Origin: Methylobacterium sp. Leaf118
GTDB taxonomy: Bacteria; Pseudomonadota; Alphaproteobacteria; Rhizobiales; Beijerinckiaceae
NCBI RefSeq assembly: GCF_920984675.1
Contig: NZ_CAKLBV010000007.1
Span: 1 to 64,000 of the forward strand
Reading direction: 5' to 3'
DNA length: 64,000 nucleotides
This document shows, in pieces, positions 1 to 13,334 of this stretch. The notes under the pieces are model-generated. The model made no database searches. It was not told the DNA's origin and was given only the letters and a program-made list of their open reading frames with translations. Position 1 is the first letter of the stretch; each line of letters begins with the position of its first letter. The position numbers and the translations under genes were made by a program.

Positions 1-191
1 GCGCGGTTGCTGTCGTTGGCGCCGAAGCCGTAGCCGGCGTTGAAACCGGCGTAGAAGCCGGTCCAGGTGAAGACGGGAACCGGCGTGAAGACCGGCGGCG
101 GGGCGGCGCGGCGCGGAAGGTCGGCGGCGAGAGCCGAACCGGCGACGAGAATTCCGGCGAGAGCCGTACCGGCCCGAAGAATAGCTTGCAT
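1..191 (-). CDS. Outer-membrane beta-barrel porin family protein, N-terminal fragment
   Basis: Only the first 63 codons lie in the window and the gene runs off the left edge. The protein begins [20 protein letters not shown] with a clear Sec signal peptide, cleaved near ALA|AD at about residue 23. A proline-rich stretch follows ([16 protein letters not shown]) and then [15 protein letters not shown]. That last motif is the first strand of the Omp25/RopB-like small beta-barrels common in Hyphomicrobiales. The role is outer-membrane structure or passive diffusion. The family call rests on the N-terminus only. Confidence 0.75.
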   Translation of the reverse strand, partial: MQAILRAGTALAGILVAGSALAADLPRRAAPPPVFTPVPVFTWTGFYAGFNAGYGFGANDSNR

Positions 192-559
192 TATCCTGGT
201 CCTTTTTGACTGCGCCGGGCTCCCGGAAGAGCGTCGCGGCGCGGTGCCCCGTATCTATTCCAGCATCCCTCAAGATGCTGTTGCGGTTCGACCACGCCGA
301 CCGTCTCGAAAGCGGCCCCTTTGTGGCGGTGGTCGTTTGGTTCCGTCAGTTCGATTTGAAAACGCCGCCGAATGGCCAAGGTTCACGCCCGGCCAAGCTT
401 TTTTCGGCGGGTTTCGTTGACAGATTGTCGCAGCCCGGGGGTTGCGGCGCTCCGTGACGGGATCGGCATACGACAGGGACGGCCGGCAGGCGCGTGCGGC
501 AGCGCACAAAAGCTCGGCCGCAGCGCGGGACAGGGCCGAGCGCCGGGCCGGGTGTGGCC
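192..559. other. Intergenic region, no gene seen
   Basis: This gap separates the porin start from the end of pgeF, with both genes on the minus strand, so it should hold the porin promoter and 5' leader and the end of the pgeF transcript. It is less GC-biased than its surroundings. No convincing ORF with ribosome binding site, EcfG-type promoter or tRNA-like structure was found. Confidence 0.4.
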
Positions 560-1321
560 TTACGGCATCAGCGCAAGGGCCGAGATCAGGCGGCCGTAAT
601 CGGGCTCGCCGCGATGGGTGGTGCGGCGGAAGCTGTAGAAGCGCTCGGGGTCGGCGTAGGTGCACAGGCCGAGTGACGTGGCCCGTCCGACGCCCGCTTC
701 GGAGAGGCGGGACAGGATGAAGGCCGGCAGGTCGAACTGCGCGTGCCCGGCTCGCCCCTCGGCGAAGAACCGCTCCGCCCCGGGAACCGCAGCCCGGAAC
801 CGTGCCACGAATTCGTCGCCGACCTCGTAGGAGGCCTGCCCGATCGTGGGTCCGAGCACCGCGACGATGCCGGCGCGGGTGGCGCCGAGGCCTTCCATGG
901 CCGCGACCGTCGCCTCCACGACGCCGCCGAGCGCCCCCTTCCAGCCGGCATGGGCCGCCCCGATGACCCGGTTCTCGGGATCGGCGAACAGGATCGGCCC
1001 GCAATCGGCCGTGGCGATGCCCAGCGCCAGACCGGGCACCCGCGTCACCATCGCGTCCGCCTTCGGGCGCTCGGCGAAGGGCGCCTCCACCGTGACCACG
1101 TCCGCCGAATGCACTTGGTAGAGGCTCACCAGCGCCTCCGCCGGGACGCCGAGCCGCGCACTCATCCGGGCCCGGTTCTCGGCGACGCGGCCGGGCTCAT
1201 CCTGCGAGCCGAGCCCGCCATTGAGGGAGGCGTAGAGTCCGTCCGAGACGCCGCCCTCGCGGGTGAAGAAGGCGTGCCGCAGGCCCGGGAGGGCGCCAAG
1301 TTCGGGGGCTTCGATCAGCAT
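560..1321 (-). CDS. pgeF: Peptidoglycan editing factor PgeF (multicopper oxidase-like laccase-domain family, YfiH)
   Basis: The protein is 253 aa, the normal family length. It shows the family signatures HAFFTREGGVS near the N-terminus, TADCGPILF and AAHAGWKGALGG in the middle, and CTYADPERFYSFRR near the C-terminus. These supply the conserved Cys and His metal ligands. In E. coli, PgeF removes wrongly incorporated amino acids from peptidoglycan precursors; older annotations call the family polyphenol oxidase or laccase. It is the last gene of the minus-strand run lgt-midA-pgeF and starts 13 nt after the midA stop. A role in envelope quality control is inferred from the family. Confidence 0.9.
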   Translation of the reverse strand: MLIEAPELGALPGLRHAFFTREGGVSDGLYASLNGGLGSQDEPGRVAENRARMSARLGVPAEALVSLYQVHSADVVTVEAPFAERPKADAMVTRVPGLALGIATADCGPILFADPENRVIGAAHAGWKGALGGVVEATVAAMEGLGATRAGIVAVLGPTIGQASYEVGDEFVARFRAAVPGAERFFAEGRAGHAQFDLPAFILSRLSEAGVGRATSLGLCTYADPERFYSFRRTTHRGEPDYGRLISALALMP

Positions 1322-1334
1322 CGGATCTCGCGGT

Positions 1335-2438
1335 TTAGGGCCGGAAGGGGCGCGGCGCGGCGGGGAGGCCGGGCAGGGCGTCGAGGGCGGGATGGCTCGC
1401 GCCGAGCACCTTGAACAGAGCGCCCATGCCGCGCGGGTCCGGGTCGGTCAGCCGGGCGACGGCCGCGTCGATCGCCTGCGCCTGCGCCGTGGTGGCCCGG
1501 GCCTTCAGCCGCTCGGCGCGGGGGCCGAGTCCCAGCGCCTGCAGGAAGTCGCGCTGGGTCACGGGGCCGTGCAGGGCCGCGCCCTCGGAGGTCGCCGCGC
1601 GGGCAAGCGCCGGGAAATCGACGTGGACGGTGAGGTCCGCCTCGCCGGGCCGGGCGAGGGGATCGACGCTCCCGTGCCGGGCGAGCGCCTGGAACGTGTC
1701 GCCGAAGCCCGGTCGGTCATGCCCGTAATCGATGGCGAGCAGGGCCCCGCCGGAGCGGACGAGGCGGCGGCCGAGGTCGCGCATCACGGCGAGCGCCGCG
1801 GTCGGTAGGGTCAGCACAGCACCCGCCGGGGCTTCCGCGTCGATGCGTGGATCCGGTTCCGGGTCGAGGCCGAAGGCGAGCGCCGCGCCATCCTCGCTCA
1901 ATCCGACCCGGCGCTCGCACCAGCCGCGCCCCATGCGCACGAATTGCCGGGCGGGCAGGGCGTCGAAGAACTCGTTGGCAATCACGAGGAGGGGCGCCTC
2001 GGGCAGGGTGTCGAGACCGTCATGGAAGACCGGCGCGGCCGCGGCGAGACGTTGCGCCTGCAGCGCCCGCAGCACCGGGCTCGTCTCCACGAGGTGGAGG
2101 TCGAACGCGGCGCCGGCCGCCGTCAGGGCGCGCAGCGCGTCGGCGAGCAGCGTGCCCCGGCCCGGACCCAGCTCCACGAGGCAGGGGCGCGGGGTTGCCG
2201 GCATCGCGGCAAGCACCGCCGCCGCCCAGGCGCCGATCAGCTCGCCGAACATCTGGCTGATCTCGGGGGCGGTGACGAAATCCCCCCGCGCGCCGAACGG
2301 ATCGCGGGTCGCATAATAGCCGTGGGCCGGATGGCCGAGGCAGAGCGCCATGTAGCGGTCGAGTCCGATCGGCCCGTCGGCGCGGATCGCCCGGGCCAGG
2401 ACCGCGAAGAGCGGCGTCGGGTCGGCGGGCGGGGCCAC
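1335..2438 (-). CDS. Class I SAM-dependent methyltransferase, MidA/NDUFAF7 family
   Basis: The protein is 367 aa with the family blocks GPIGLDRYMALCLGHP, GYYATRDPFGARGDFVTAPE, ISQMFGELIGAWAA and the SAM-binding motif VELGPGRGTLLADALRAL. In mitochondria NDUFAF7 methylates an arginine of complex I subunit NDUFS2; the bacterial role is less certain. I chose the GTG at 2438-2436, 2 nt after the lgt stop. No ATG lies upstream that does not enter lgt, and the conserved domain starts within about 20 residues. Translation is probably coupled to lgt. Confidence 0.88.
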   Translation of the reverse strand: MAPPADPTPLFAVLARAIRADGPIGLDRYMALCLGHPAHGYYATRDPFGARGDFVTAPEISQMFGELIGAWAAAVLAAMPATPRPCLVELGPGRGTLLADALRALTAAGAAFDLHLVETSPVLRALQAQRLAAAAPVFHDGLDTLPEAPLLVIANEFFDALPARQFVRMGRGWCERRVGLSEDGAALAFGLDPEPDPRIDAEAPAGAVLTLPTAALAVMRDLGRRLVRSGGALLAIDYGHDRPGFGDTFQALARHGSVDPLARPGEADLTVHVDFPALARAATSEGAALHGPVTQRDFLQALGLGPRAERLKARATTAQAQAIDAAVARLTDPDPRGMGALFKVLGASHPALDALPGLPAAPRPFRP

Positions 2439-2440
2439 CG

Positions 2441-3331
2441 TCAGATCTGCCCGGCCTCGGCCTGGATCTCGGGGCCCTCGCGCCGGGGCCGGGTGACCCC
2501 GCGGGCGGCGAGCACGATGGCCCCGAGGCCGGCGATCGCCATCGGCAGGCAGAGCAGCATGCCCATGGTGATGCCGCCGCCGAGCGCCCCGACCTCCTGC
2601 CCGAACAGGAAGCCGAGCTGCCGGTCCGGCTCTCGGAAGAACTCGCAGAAGGTTCGGGCGATGGCGTAGCCGAGGACGAAGATGCCCCCCAGCAGCCCGG
2701 GCCGGCGGAAGCCGAAACGGCGCACCGCGAAGGCCATCACGACGAACAGCACCAAGCCTTCGGTCGCCGCCTCGAACAGCTGGCTCGGGTAGCGGGGCAC
2801 GTCGCCTCCAGTGGGGAAGACCACGGCGTAGGGGAAGTCCGGCGCCGGCCGGCCCCACAGCTCCCCGTTCACGAAATTGGCGATGCGCCCGAAGAACAGG
2901 CCGATCGGCACCACCACCGCCGCGATATCGAGCAGGGCGAGGCCGTTGAGCCCCCGCGCCCGGGCGAAGACCAAGAGGGCCAGGACCGCGCCGAGGAAGC
3001 CGCCATGGAACGACATGCCGCCGTTGCGGATCGCCAGGATCTCCATCGGCTGATCGAGGTAGAGCGGCAGGTTGTAGAACAGCACGTAGCCGATGCGCCC
3101 GCCGAGCACGACGCCGAGCGCCACCCAGACGATGAGGTCGTCGATGTCGGCGAGCGTCGGGCGCTTCACCGCGCCCCACAGGGCCTTCGCCGCCACGAGG
3201 CGGCGCGCGTAGAACCAGCCCCCGACGAGCCCGGCGATATAGGAGAGGGCGTACCACTTGATCTCGATCGGTCCGAGCGAGACCGCGACCGGATCGATGG
3301 CCGGGAAGGGCAGGGCGAGGAGCGGCGGCAT
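2441..3331 (-). CDS. lgt: Phosphatidylglycerol--prolipoprotein diacylglyceryl transferase
   Basis: The product is a 296-aa inner-membrane enzyme that transfers diacylglycerol from phosphatidylglycerol to the lipobox cysteine of prolipoproteins, the first step of lipoprotein maturation. The Lgt signature GRIANFVNGELWGRP and the block GGMSFHGGFLGA are present, with about seven hydrophobic segments. The start at 3331 (MPPLLALPFPAIDPVAVSLG) fits the usual Lgt N-terminus; a longer in-frame extension upstream is not Lgt-like. It is the first gene of lgt-midA-pgeF and is divergent from the MgtC-like gene. Confidence 0.96.
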   Translation of the reverse strand: MPPLLALPFPAIDPVAVSLGPIEIKWYALSYIAGLVGGWFYARRLVAAKALWGAVKRPTLADIDDLIVWVALGVVLGGRIGYVLFYNLPLYLDQPMEILAIRNGGMSFHGGFLGAVLALLVFARARGLNGLALLDIAAVVVPIGLFFGRIANFVNGELWGRPAPDFPYAVVFPTGGDVPRYPSQLFEAATEGLVLFVVMAFAVRRFGFRRPGLLGGIFVLGYAIARTFCEFFREPDRQLGFLFGQEVGALGGGITMGMLLCLPMAIAGLGAIVLAARGVTRPRREGPEIQAEAGQI

Positions 3332-3468
3332 CGGCGGCCCTTGGGCGTCGTTCGTTCGGACGTCGCGCCGCAGTTGGACCCGCGCGCCCCGGAGCGTCAA
3401 GGCGGCGCGGTTGCGTGCGGCAGCGGGCCGGGCGAGCATCCGCAGGGACGCATGCGGGGGCAGGGGCG

Positions 3469-4149
3469 ATGCTGGGTAACGCGGAAATGGTCACGCGGCT
3501 GGTGCTGGCGGGCGTGATGGGAAGCGTCATCGGCTTCGAGCGGGAGCGGCTGCTCTGGGCGGCGGGCCTGCGCACCCACATGCTGGTTTGTGTCGGGGCC
3601 TGCCTGCTCATGCTCGTCTCGGCCTTCGGCTTCTCCGACGCGCTCGGACAGAAGAACGTGACGCTCGACCCGTCGCGCGTCGCTGCCCAGGTCGTCTCCG
3701 GCATCGGTTTCCTCGGCGCGGGCACCATCCTGCTGCGGGGGGAGGTCGTGAAGGGGCTGACCACCGCCGCGAGCCTATGGGCGGTGGCGGCGATCGGGCT
3801 CGCGATCGGCGGCGGGCTCTACGTGCCGGCTCTGGCCGCGACCGGGCTCGTCGTCGGCATCCTCGTGGGCGTGAAGCCCCTGGAGGAGAAGTGGCATGAC
3901 CGGATGCCGGCCTGCGAACTCGAGCTCACGGTCAAGGCCGGACGCCTCTCGATCGACGGATTGAGCGAGATCGTCGGCCCGGAGGCCGGGCGGGTCCGGC
4001 GCTTCGTCGTGCGGCCGGGGGCCGAGGCCGGACTGGAAGAGGTCACGCTCTCCTTCGTGCGCCTGCCGAAGGCGCGCGTCGCGGCGATCGGCGAGCGCCT
4101 CGGGCGCGATCCCGCGGTGGTCCAGGTCCGCTCCCGCCCCGACGCCTGA
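3469..4149 (+). CDS. MgtC/SapB family membrane protein
   Basis: The protein is 226 aa. It opens with MLGNAEMVTRLVLAGVMGSV and continues with the family motif GFERERLLWAAGLRTHMLV. Several transmembrane helices are followed by IGFLGAGTILLRGE and a C-terminal cytosolic domain of about 80 residues. MgtC-like proteins are linked to growth at low Mg2+ and to inhibition of the F-type ATPase; the substrate is unknown here. The ATG at 3469 places the first helix at the N-terminus. An in-frame ATG further upstream would add a low-complexity stretch and is less likely. Confidence 0.85.
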   Translation: MLGNAEMVTRLVLAGVMGSVIGFERERLLWAAGLRTHMLVCVGACLLMLVSAFGFSDALGQKNVTLDPSRVAAQVVSGIGFLGAGTILLRGEVVKGLTTAASLWAVAAIGLAIGGGLYVPALAATGLVVGILVGVKPLEEKWHDRMPACELELTVKAGRLSIDGLSEIVGPEAGRVRRFVVRPGAEAGLEEVTLSFVRLPKARVAAIGERLGRDPAVVQVRSRPDA

Positions 4150-4323
4150 GCCAACCGGAATGCGGGGCGTACCGGACGCCTGCGCTGCCGAAGCCCCGGC
4201 GGCGCGAACGGTGCCGAAGTCCAACGGGACCAGACGGCGTTTCGGCGCGGAGGTCCCTAGACTTTTGTTCCCACGCCCATTCCTGTCACGCGCCGGTTGC
4301 CACTCCGTCGGCCGGCGCTCTAG

Positions 4324-5987
<1,664 letters not shown>

Positions 5988-5988
<1 letters not shown>

Positions 5989-7205
5989 TGCGTCGTGCGG
6001 GCAGGACGGGTCTTGGCCTCGTCCTCCTGCTCGCCGCGACCCGCGCCGGCCGCCGAGATCGCCAACGGCCCGGCCTGTTCGAGGGCTGGACCCGCAAAGG
6101 CGGTGACCGAAGGCCTCGTGTTCGCGCGCGTCTTCGAGCCGACGATGCCTCGGGGACGAAAGGGTGCCGCGATCCTGTTCGTCGCCCGGCCGAAGCCGGC
6201 CTCGCCCCGCTTCGAGGACGGGTTCGACGCCTTCGTCCGAAGCCCCAAGCAGGTTCCCCCCGACCGGAAACCCTTCATCGTGCGGGCCGGCGGGACCCTC
6301 GACGGCCATCGCATCCGCGTCGATGGGCGCTGCTGCCGCGCCGCCGACGGCCGGCGCATGAACGCGTGGCATGTCGGAATCGCCGCGGGGCGAGCAAGCA
6401 TTACCTCATGCTCCTCACCCTGCCGCTCGAGCGCGAGAGCGAGACGCCCCTGCGCGAGGCCGTCGAGGCGCTGATGCGCACCTGCCGCCCGAGCCAGGCC
6501 GATCGCGGTCTCGTTCTGGCGCCGACCTCCGGCGATGGCGGCCTGGAGGGGCTCTATGCACGCACCGAGACGCGGCTGAGGCCGAACGCTTTCGGCGGAA
6601 TGGACTCCACCGCCCAGCAAGACACCCTCCTGTTCGACAAGGCCGGGCTGTTCACCACCGCGTTGCCCCGCGACGGCGCCATCGCCGACCATTGCCGCGT
6701 CGCGGTCGAGACCTGCGGCACCTACGCGCTGCGGGGCGGCTGGCTCTCGGCCAACCGGGTCGCTTCGGTCTCGCAAGTCGCTCCAGCCCCGCCTTCGCCC
6801 GCACCAAGGGCGGCGTGACCCTTGGGCGACAAGACCGATGCCCGGATCCCGCCCTTTGCCATGGGGCACCGCTTCTCCGGTACATGGAGCCACCGCTTCG
6901 CATCGAGCGGTCCGAGCAGCGCGCTCGGCGGCGCGCGGACCCTGGGCCTGACCGCGGGCGGCCGCTTCACCCGCGCGGGCAGCACGGGCTTCTCCGCGAC
7001 CGGCGGTGCGGTCGATGGCGGCACCGCGGTCGCGGGCCAAAGCCGCCGGCCGGTGCAGAGCGGGCGCTGCGCGGTGTCGGGCACCCGGATCACGCTCACC
7101 GGCGAGGCGGGCGGTACGGAATCACTCAGCCTGTTCGCGCCGGACCGCGACTCGGAGAGGCTTCTGGTGATCGGCGGGGCGAACTATCTCAAGCAGGGCC
7201 AATGA
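5988..7205 (+). pseudogene. Frameshifted gene for a secreted hypothetical protein
   Basis: The coding signal continues over about 1.2 kb but jumps frame several times. It begins with a signal-peptide-like segment (RRAGRTGLGLVLLLAAT) whose ATG overlaps the pgm stop. Near 6040 the sensible frame shifts by one and reads AEIANGPACSRAGPAKAVTE through FIVRAGGTLDGHRIRVDGRC. Between about 6360 and 6400 it returns to the first frame (KHYLMLLTLPLERESETPLR ... AIADHCRVAVETCGTYALRG). At about 6790-6830 there is a further disturbance around a TGA at 6816, before a frame ending LLVIGGANYLKQGQ at 7205. No family was recognised. Either the gene is decaying or the assembly has indel errors. Confidence 0.7.
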
Positions 7206-7269
7206 GCGGGCCGATCCGCGGCACGAGCGCTCCGCCGCCGACGAGGCCGGTCCGTGACACGGCGGGAGC

Positions 7270-8184
7270 TCAGGTCTGGTTCGGCTTGAGCTGGTAGAAG
7301 ATGTGCCGGCCGATCATGTCCTTGCGCTTGAGGCGGCGGGACCAGCCGGGCTTCACGTAGTCGGCATGGTAGTGCGTCGCGCCGCCGACCTCGCTGAGAT
7401 AGGTCTTGCCCTCGATGACGGCGCTGGCGACGCGGGTGGCGGTGCTCCACGAGGCGGCGTCGGTGATGCGCAGCGACTTGCCCTCGCAGGCGAAGGAGAA
7501 CTGGCAGCCCATGAAGCGGTGGCGGTTCTGGTAGACCACGCCGCAGACCGTCGAGGGGTAGAGCCCGCTCTTGGCGCGGTTCAGCACCACCTGGGCGACG
7601 GCGGCCTGACCCTCCTCGGGCTCGCTGCGCGCCTCGAAATAGACGGCCTCGGCGAGGCAACGCTGCTCCTTGTCCATCGCCTCCGGTTCGATGAGGTCGG
7701 CGTAGCGATGGCGGGCTTCGGGCGAGGCCGTGTCCGGCTCGCTCGGCGAGGGCGCGTGGTCGAGGCGGGGGGAGAATCCCGGCAGGACGAGATTCGCGGC
7801 AGCGACCTCGATCGGGGTGGCATCGGCGGGGGCGGGCGTGACCGAGGACAGGGCGACGGCCCGGGGCGTGGCCGGCGTCGCGCCGTCCGAATCGGCGAGC
7901 AGGGGAAACCCGTCCTCATCCGTCTCGATCGCGCGGGCGATGCCCGGGCCGGCGACGTAGCCGGCCTCGATCACGTCGGGATTCCAGGCGGTGGCACCGA
8001 TCGCGCCGGTAATCGACACGTCCCGCCCGATCAGGACCTCCGGCGGAACCGTCGCATCGGTGCCGGCGGATGCGGTGAAGGACAGGAGCAGGCCCGAGGC
8101 CAGCATCCAGGGCACGACGGCCGAAACGATCCAGCGGGGACCGAGATCCAGGCCTCGAACGCGACTCGCACGCAACGCCGACAT
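7270..8184 (-). CDS. Cell wall hydrolase, SleB/CwlJ family
   Basis: The protein is 304 aa. The N-terminus has one membrane anchor (WIVSAVVPWMLASGLLLSFT), then a low-complexity Ala/Pro/Asp region to about residue 165. The C-terminal hydrolase_2 domain begins RCLAEAVYFEARSEPEEGQ, with the catalytic-type Glu in the EA-EARSE block. It continues with VVLNRAKSGLYPSTVCGVVY and HYHADYVKPGWSR. The domain resembles the lytic transglycosylase-like SleB family, which in non-sporulating alphaproteobacteria probably remodels peptidoglycan. It converges with the broken gene at 5988-7205. Confidence 0.88.
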   Translation of the reverse strand: MSALRASRVRGLDLGPRWIVSAVVPWMLASGLLLSFTASAGTDATVPPEVLIGRDVSITGAIGATAWNPDVIEAGYVAGPGIARAIETDEDGFPLLADSDGATPATPRAVALSSVTPAPADATPIEVAAANLVLPGFSPRLDHAPSPSEPDTASPEARHRYADLIEPEAMDKEQRCLAEAVYFEARSEPEEGQAAVAQVVLNRAKSGLYPSTVCGVVYQNRHRFMGCQFSFACEGKSLRITDAASWSTATRVASAVIEGKTYLSEVGGATHYHADYVKPGWSRRLKRKDMIGRHIFYQLKPNQT

Positions 8185-8297
8185 CCTACGCTCACGACCG
8201 GCCGCACGCCCTCAGCGTAGCGAATGCCGGGACGATCGAGCCTGATGGGCGCGAGTTTAGTCGTGAACGTGGTTGCCGGACGGTTAAGGCCGGGGCG

Positions 8298-8555
8298 TCA
8301 GCGGCCCGGATGGCCGTGGCGCGCGGCGAGGCCGCTGACCAGGATCGCGCCGTAGCCCGTCCCGTTCTGCGCGGCGATGATCATGCGGCCCGCCTCATGG
8401 TCGCTGCGCGCCGAGACCGCGTAGCCGAGGGCGAGCAGGCCCAAGGCGGTCACGAGGCTCGCAAGCACCCAGAGATACGCGTACTGCATCGCCCGCTGTG
8501 TAGGGGCAACAGAGCGTCCGTCGAGGAAGGCGGAGGTGGAGTCGGGATTGGGCAT
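8298..8555 (-). CDS. Small membrane protein of unknown function
   Basis: The product is 85 aa, starting MPNPDSTSAFLDGRSVAPTQ, with one long hydrophobic segment (AYLWVLASLVTALGLLALGY). A soluble C-terminus follows containing RMIIAAQNGTGYGAILVSGL. No family was recognised. The ATG at 8555 is preferred because the longer reading frame upstream adds an unlikely basic stretch. There is no strong ribosome binding site. Confidence 0.55.
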   Translation of the reverse strand: MPNPDSTSAFLDGRSVAPTQRAMQYAYLWVLASLVTALGLLALGYAVSARSDHEAGRMIIAAQNGTGYGAILVSGLAARHGHPGR

Positions 8556-8685
8556 CTGGCAAGTCCCGCGAAGACCCGAACCGGTCAATCGGCCGGCGCT
8601 TCCGCGCGCGGCCTTCCGCTAGCACCTAACGCGCCCGCACAACACGGGTTCATCCCGTCTTCCGCAAATTTATTGCACAGCTTGC

Positions 8686-8716
8686 GCGTCCCGGGGGGAG
8701 CGGCCCCCCGGGACGC
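8686..8716 (-). terminator. Strong hairpin downstream of ppdK
   Basis: A perfect 13-bp stem (GCGTCCCGGGGGG, loop AGCGG, and its complement) begins 9 nt after the ppdK stop codon. No T-tract follows on the minus strand, so it may stabilise the 3' end rather than act alone as an intrinsic terminator. Confidence 0.65.
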
Positions 8717-8724
8717 GGGATTTG

Positions 8725-11391
<2,667 letters not shown>

Positions 11392-11619
11392 CAGGCTCTC
11401 CGCTCGACGGATGGCGTACTCGTCTCGAATCCCGCGGGCGTGGCCCATCTCCTCACGCGGCGCAAGAAGAAGCTTCGCACCGCCCACACGGGGACGTGAC
11501 GATGGAGGTGGTCTGTCAGACCGCTGGGCGGCAACCTCACCGTCGCCGCGCGCCGGGGCGCCGGGACCTCACGGGAGGCACCGCCGGCCCGCCTGCCTCG
11601 GGGCGGAGCGGGCGTCGGC

Positions 11620-11772
11620 TCAGGTCAGCTGGCGGAACACGCCGAGGCCGATCAGCCCGAACACGATCAGGTAGATCGCGACGATGTAGTTCAGAAGCCG
11701 CGGCGCGATCAGGATCAGGATGCCGGCGGCGATCGCGATGATCGGCTGAAGATGCGAGATCGTGATGGTCAT
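11620..11772 (-). CDS. DUF3096 domain membrane protein
   Basis: A 50-aa protein beginning MTITISHLQPIIAIAAGILI and ending LIVFGLIGLGVFRQLT, so nearly the whole chain is hydrophobic with one or two membrane helices. It matches the short DUF3096 family as I remember it (HLQP near the start, PRLLNYIVAIYLI in the middle). The function is unknown. The gene lies between ppdK and the L,D-transpeptidase gene, all on the minus strand. No EcfG-type promoter was found upstream. Confidence 0.8.
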   Translation of the reverse strand: MTITISHLQPIIAIAAGILILIAPRLLNYIVAIYLIVFGLIGLGVFRQLT

Positions 11773-11851
11773 CGGTGGCCTCCCACGGCCGCGCTCGGCC
11801 GCGTCGGCACGTTAAGTTTCCGCGCGCGAACGGTTCCGCGACGCCTCATAC

Positions 11852-11959
11852 CAAATCCGGTTGATCCCTTCGGGATGGCGGATTTGGGCTTCGCTCAAAC
11901 GCCGCGCGGGCTTGCCTGATCCGGGCTCCGCTTGGATCAAGCGGAGCCCGGATCAGACC
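11852..11959 (-). repeat. 108-bp dispersed hairpin element, copy A
   Basis: This element is repeated at 34138-34245 with 105 of 108 positions identical. Read in the direction of the upstream gene it starts GGTCTGAT, so the last Val codon and stop codon of the L,D-transpeptidase are part of it. It has a perfect 18-bp hairpin (arm TGATCCGGGCTCCGCTT plus one flanking pair, 5-nt loop), a linker, and a second imperfect hairpin with arms AAATCCG/CGGATTT enclosing ATCCC-TTC-GGGAT. It is probably a REP-like element acting as a 3'-end structure. Confidence 0.85.
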
Positions 11960-12648
11960 CGATAGCGGCCCCCGCGCTTCACCACCACCCGCGTGCCGAC
12001 CGGAACCCGCTCGAACAGGTCGACGATGTCCTCGTTGAGCATCCGCACGCAGCCGGAGGACATCTGCTCGCCGATGCTCCAGGGCTCGTTGGTGCCGTGG
12101 ATGCGGAACAGCGTGTCGCGGTTGCCCTGGTAGAGGTAGAGGGCCCGGGCTCCGAGCGGGTTGTCGAGGCCGCCCTTGCGAGAGCGGTCGATGTCGGGAT
12201 TGAGCGAGACCATGGTGGTCGTCGGCGTCCAGTCGGGCCACACGCCCTTGCGGGCGATGCGGGCATCGCCCTTCCAGGAGAAGCCGGCCTTGCCGACGCC
12301 GACGCCGTACTGGATCGCCGTGCCGCCCGCCTGCACCAGGGCGAGCTGGCGCTTGTCGATGTCGACCACGATGGTGCCCGGCGCCTCGGGCCCGGCATAG
12401 GCCACCTGCTGGCGGCGGTATTTCGGATCGAGCCGCCCGGTATCGACCAGCGGCACGTCGTAGGGCTTGTCGGGCATCGCGCCGACATACCAGGCCGCCT
12501 CGTCGTCGTTGGCGGCCAATCGGCTGGCCGGGCCGGAGGATTGGCAGGCGGCCAGCGGCGCGAGGCAGAGCGCGGCGAACAGCATCCGGCCTGCGAACAG
12601 GCGGGCGCCCCTGGCGGCTCCGGAAATCGAGCGTTGAAGGTGCGTCAT
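11953..12648 (-). CDS. L,D-transpeptidase (YkuD domain) lipoprotein
   Basis: The protein is 231 aa. The N-terminus is a lipoprotein signal ending LAPLAAC, with acylated Cys at about residue 35. The YkuD domain runs from IVVDIDKRQLALVQAGGTA to the end and contains the catalytic motif HGTNEPWSIG...MSSGCVRM, with nucleophile Cys200. Such enzymes make 3-3 crosslinks in peptidoglycan or attach proteins to it. The ATG at 12648 is chosen because it places the signal peptide correctly. Its stop codon lies inside the 108-bp repeat. Confidence 0.93.
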   Translation of the reverse strand: MTHLQRSISGAARGARLFAGRMLFAALCLAPLAACQSSGPASRLAANDDEAAWYVGAMPDKPYDVPLVDTGRLDPKYRRQQVAYAGPEAPGTIVVDIDKRQLALVQAGGTAIQYGVGVGKAGFSWKGDARIARKGVWPDWTPTTTMVSLNPDIDRSRKGGLDNPLGARALYLYQGNRDTLFRIHGTNEPWSIGEQMSSGCVRMLNEDIVDLFERVPVGTRVVVKRGGRYRV

Positions 12649-12788
12649 GCCCCATGAGTACCCGCAGCGGGGCCATTCGGGTGTGACCCGGAGGCCGCAG
12701 CGGGCGAGGATCGTTCCCGGGGGGCCGGCTCGCCCGTCCCCGGGCCCCGCCATATCTGAACCCGGCCTGTGCCGAGGAGCGAGCCGCG

Positions 12789-13298
12789 ATGCCCGAGACC
12801 GAGCCCAAGATTGAGTCCAACTCCGAGACCAAGATCGAGCCCGAGATCAAGACCAAGCCCGAGACCGACACCCTCACCATCGACGCCGACACCCTCGATC
12901 CGGCCGCCCTCGCTCCGGCGATCCATCTCGACCACTGCGTCATCCACGTCTCGGACTGGGAGCGGGCCACCGCCTTTTACCGGGATGTGCTGGGAGCGGA
13001 GGTGATCGCGGTCGGCCGCGGCGTGGCGTTCCGCTTCGGCGGGGTCCAGCTCAACGTGCACGGTCCCGGGCAGGTCGGCGACCCGCGCGCCCGGATCCCG
13101 GTGATGCCGGGCGGCAGCGATCTCTGCTTCCGCTGGTCCGGCCCGATCGAGGCGGCGATGGCGCATCTCGCCCGGCATGGCGTCGATGTCGAACAGGGCC
13201 CCATCGCGCGCAACGGGGCGGCCGGCCCGGGGATGAGCGTCTATTTCCGCGATCCCGACGGCTCGCTGATGGAGTTCATCACCTATCCGCCGCGCTGA
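12789..13298 (+). CDS. VOC (glyoxalase/dioxygenase fold) family protein
   Basis: The protein is 169 aa. After an unusual charged N-terminal tail of about 43 residues (E, K, T and P rich, quasi-repeated ETK/PEIK/PET), a single VOC domain starts IHLDHCVIHVSDWERATAFY. It ends SVYFRDPDGSLMEFITYP, containing the terminal metal-ligand Glu. The family covers glyoxalases, dioxygenases and resistance proteins, so the substrate cannot be assigned. The start is the first ATG after the divergent L,D-transpeptidase promoter region. Confidence 0.85.
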   Translation: MPETEPKIESNSETKIEPEIKTKPETDTLTIDADTLDPAALAPAIHLDHCVIHVSDWERATAFYRDVLGAEVIAVGRGVAFRFGGVQLNVHGPGQVGDPRARIPVMPGGSDLCFRWSGPIEAAMAHLARHGVDVEQGPIARNGAAGPGMSVYFRDPDGSLMEFITYPPR

Positions 13299-13334
13299 CG
13301 GCGGCAGGCCTGCGGGCTTCCCCGCCGTGGCGCC

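Noticed and set aside
271..300. GGTTCGA-like sequence as a tRNA T-loop
   Set aside because: No acceptor stem, anticodon stem or CCA context could be built around it.
11833..11837. GTTCC (GGAAC on the minus strand) upstream of DUF3096 as an EcfG-type -35
   Set aside because: No AAC/AACG occurs at the required 16-17 nt spacing, and the site lies on the wrong side of a short gap with no match to the -10.
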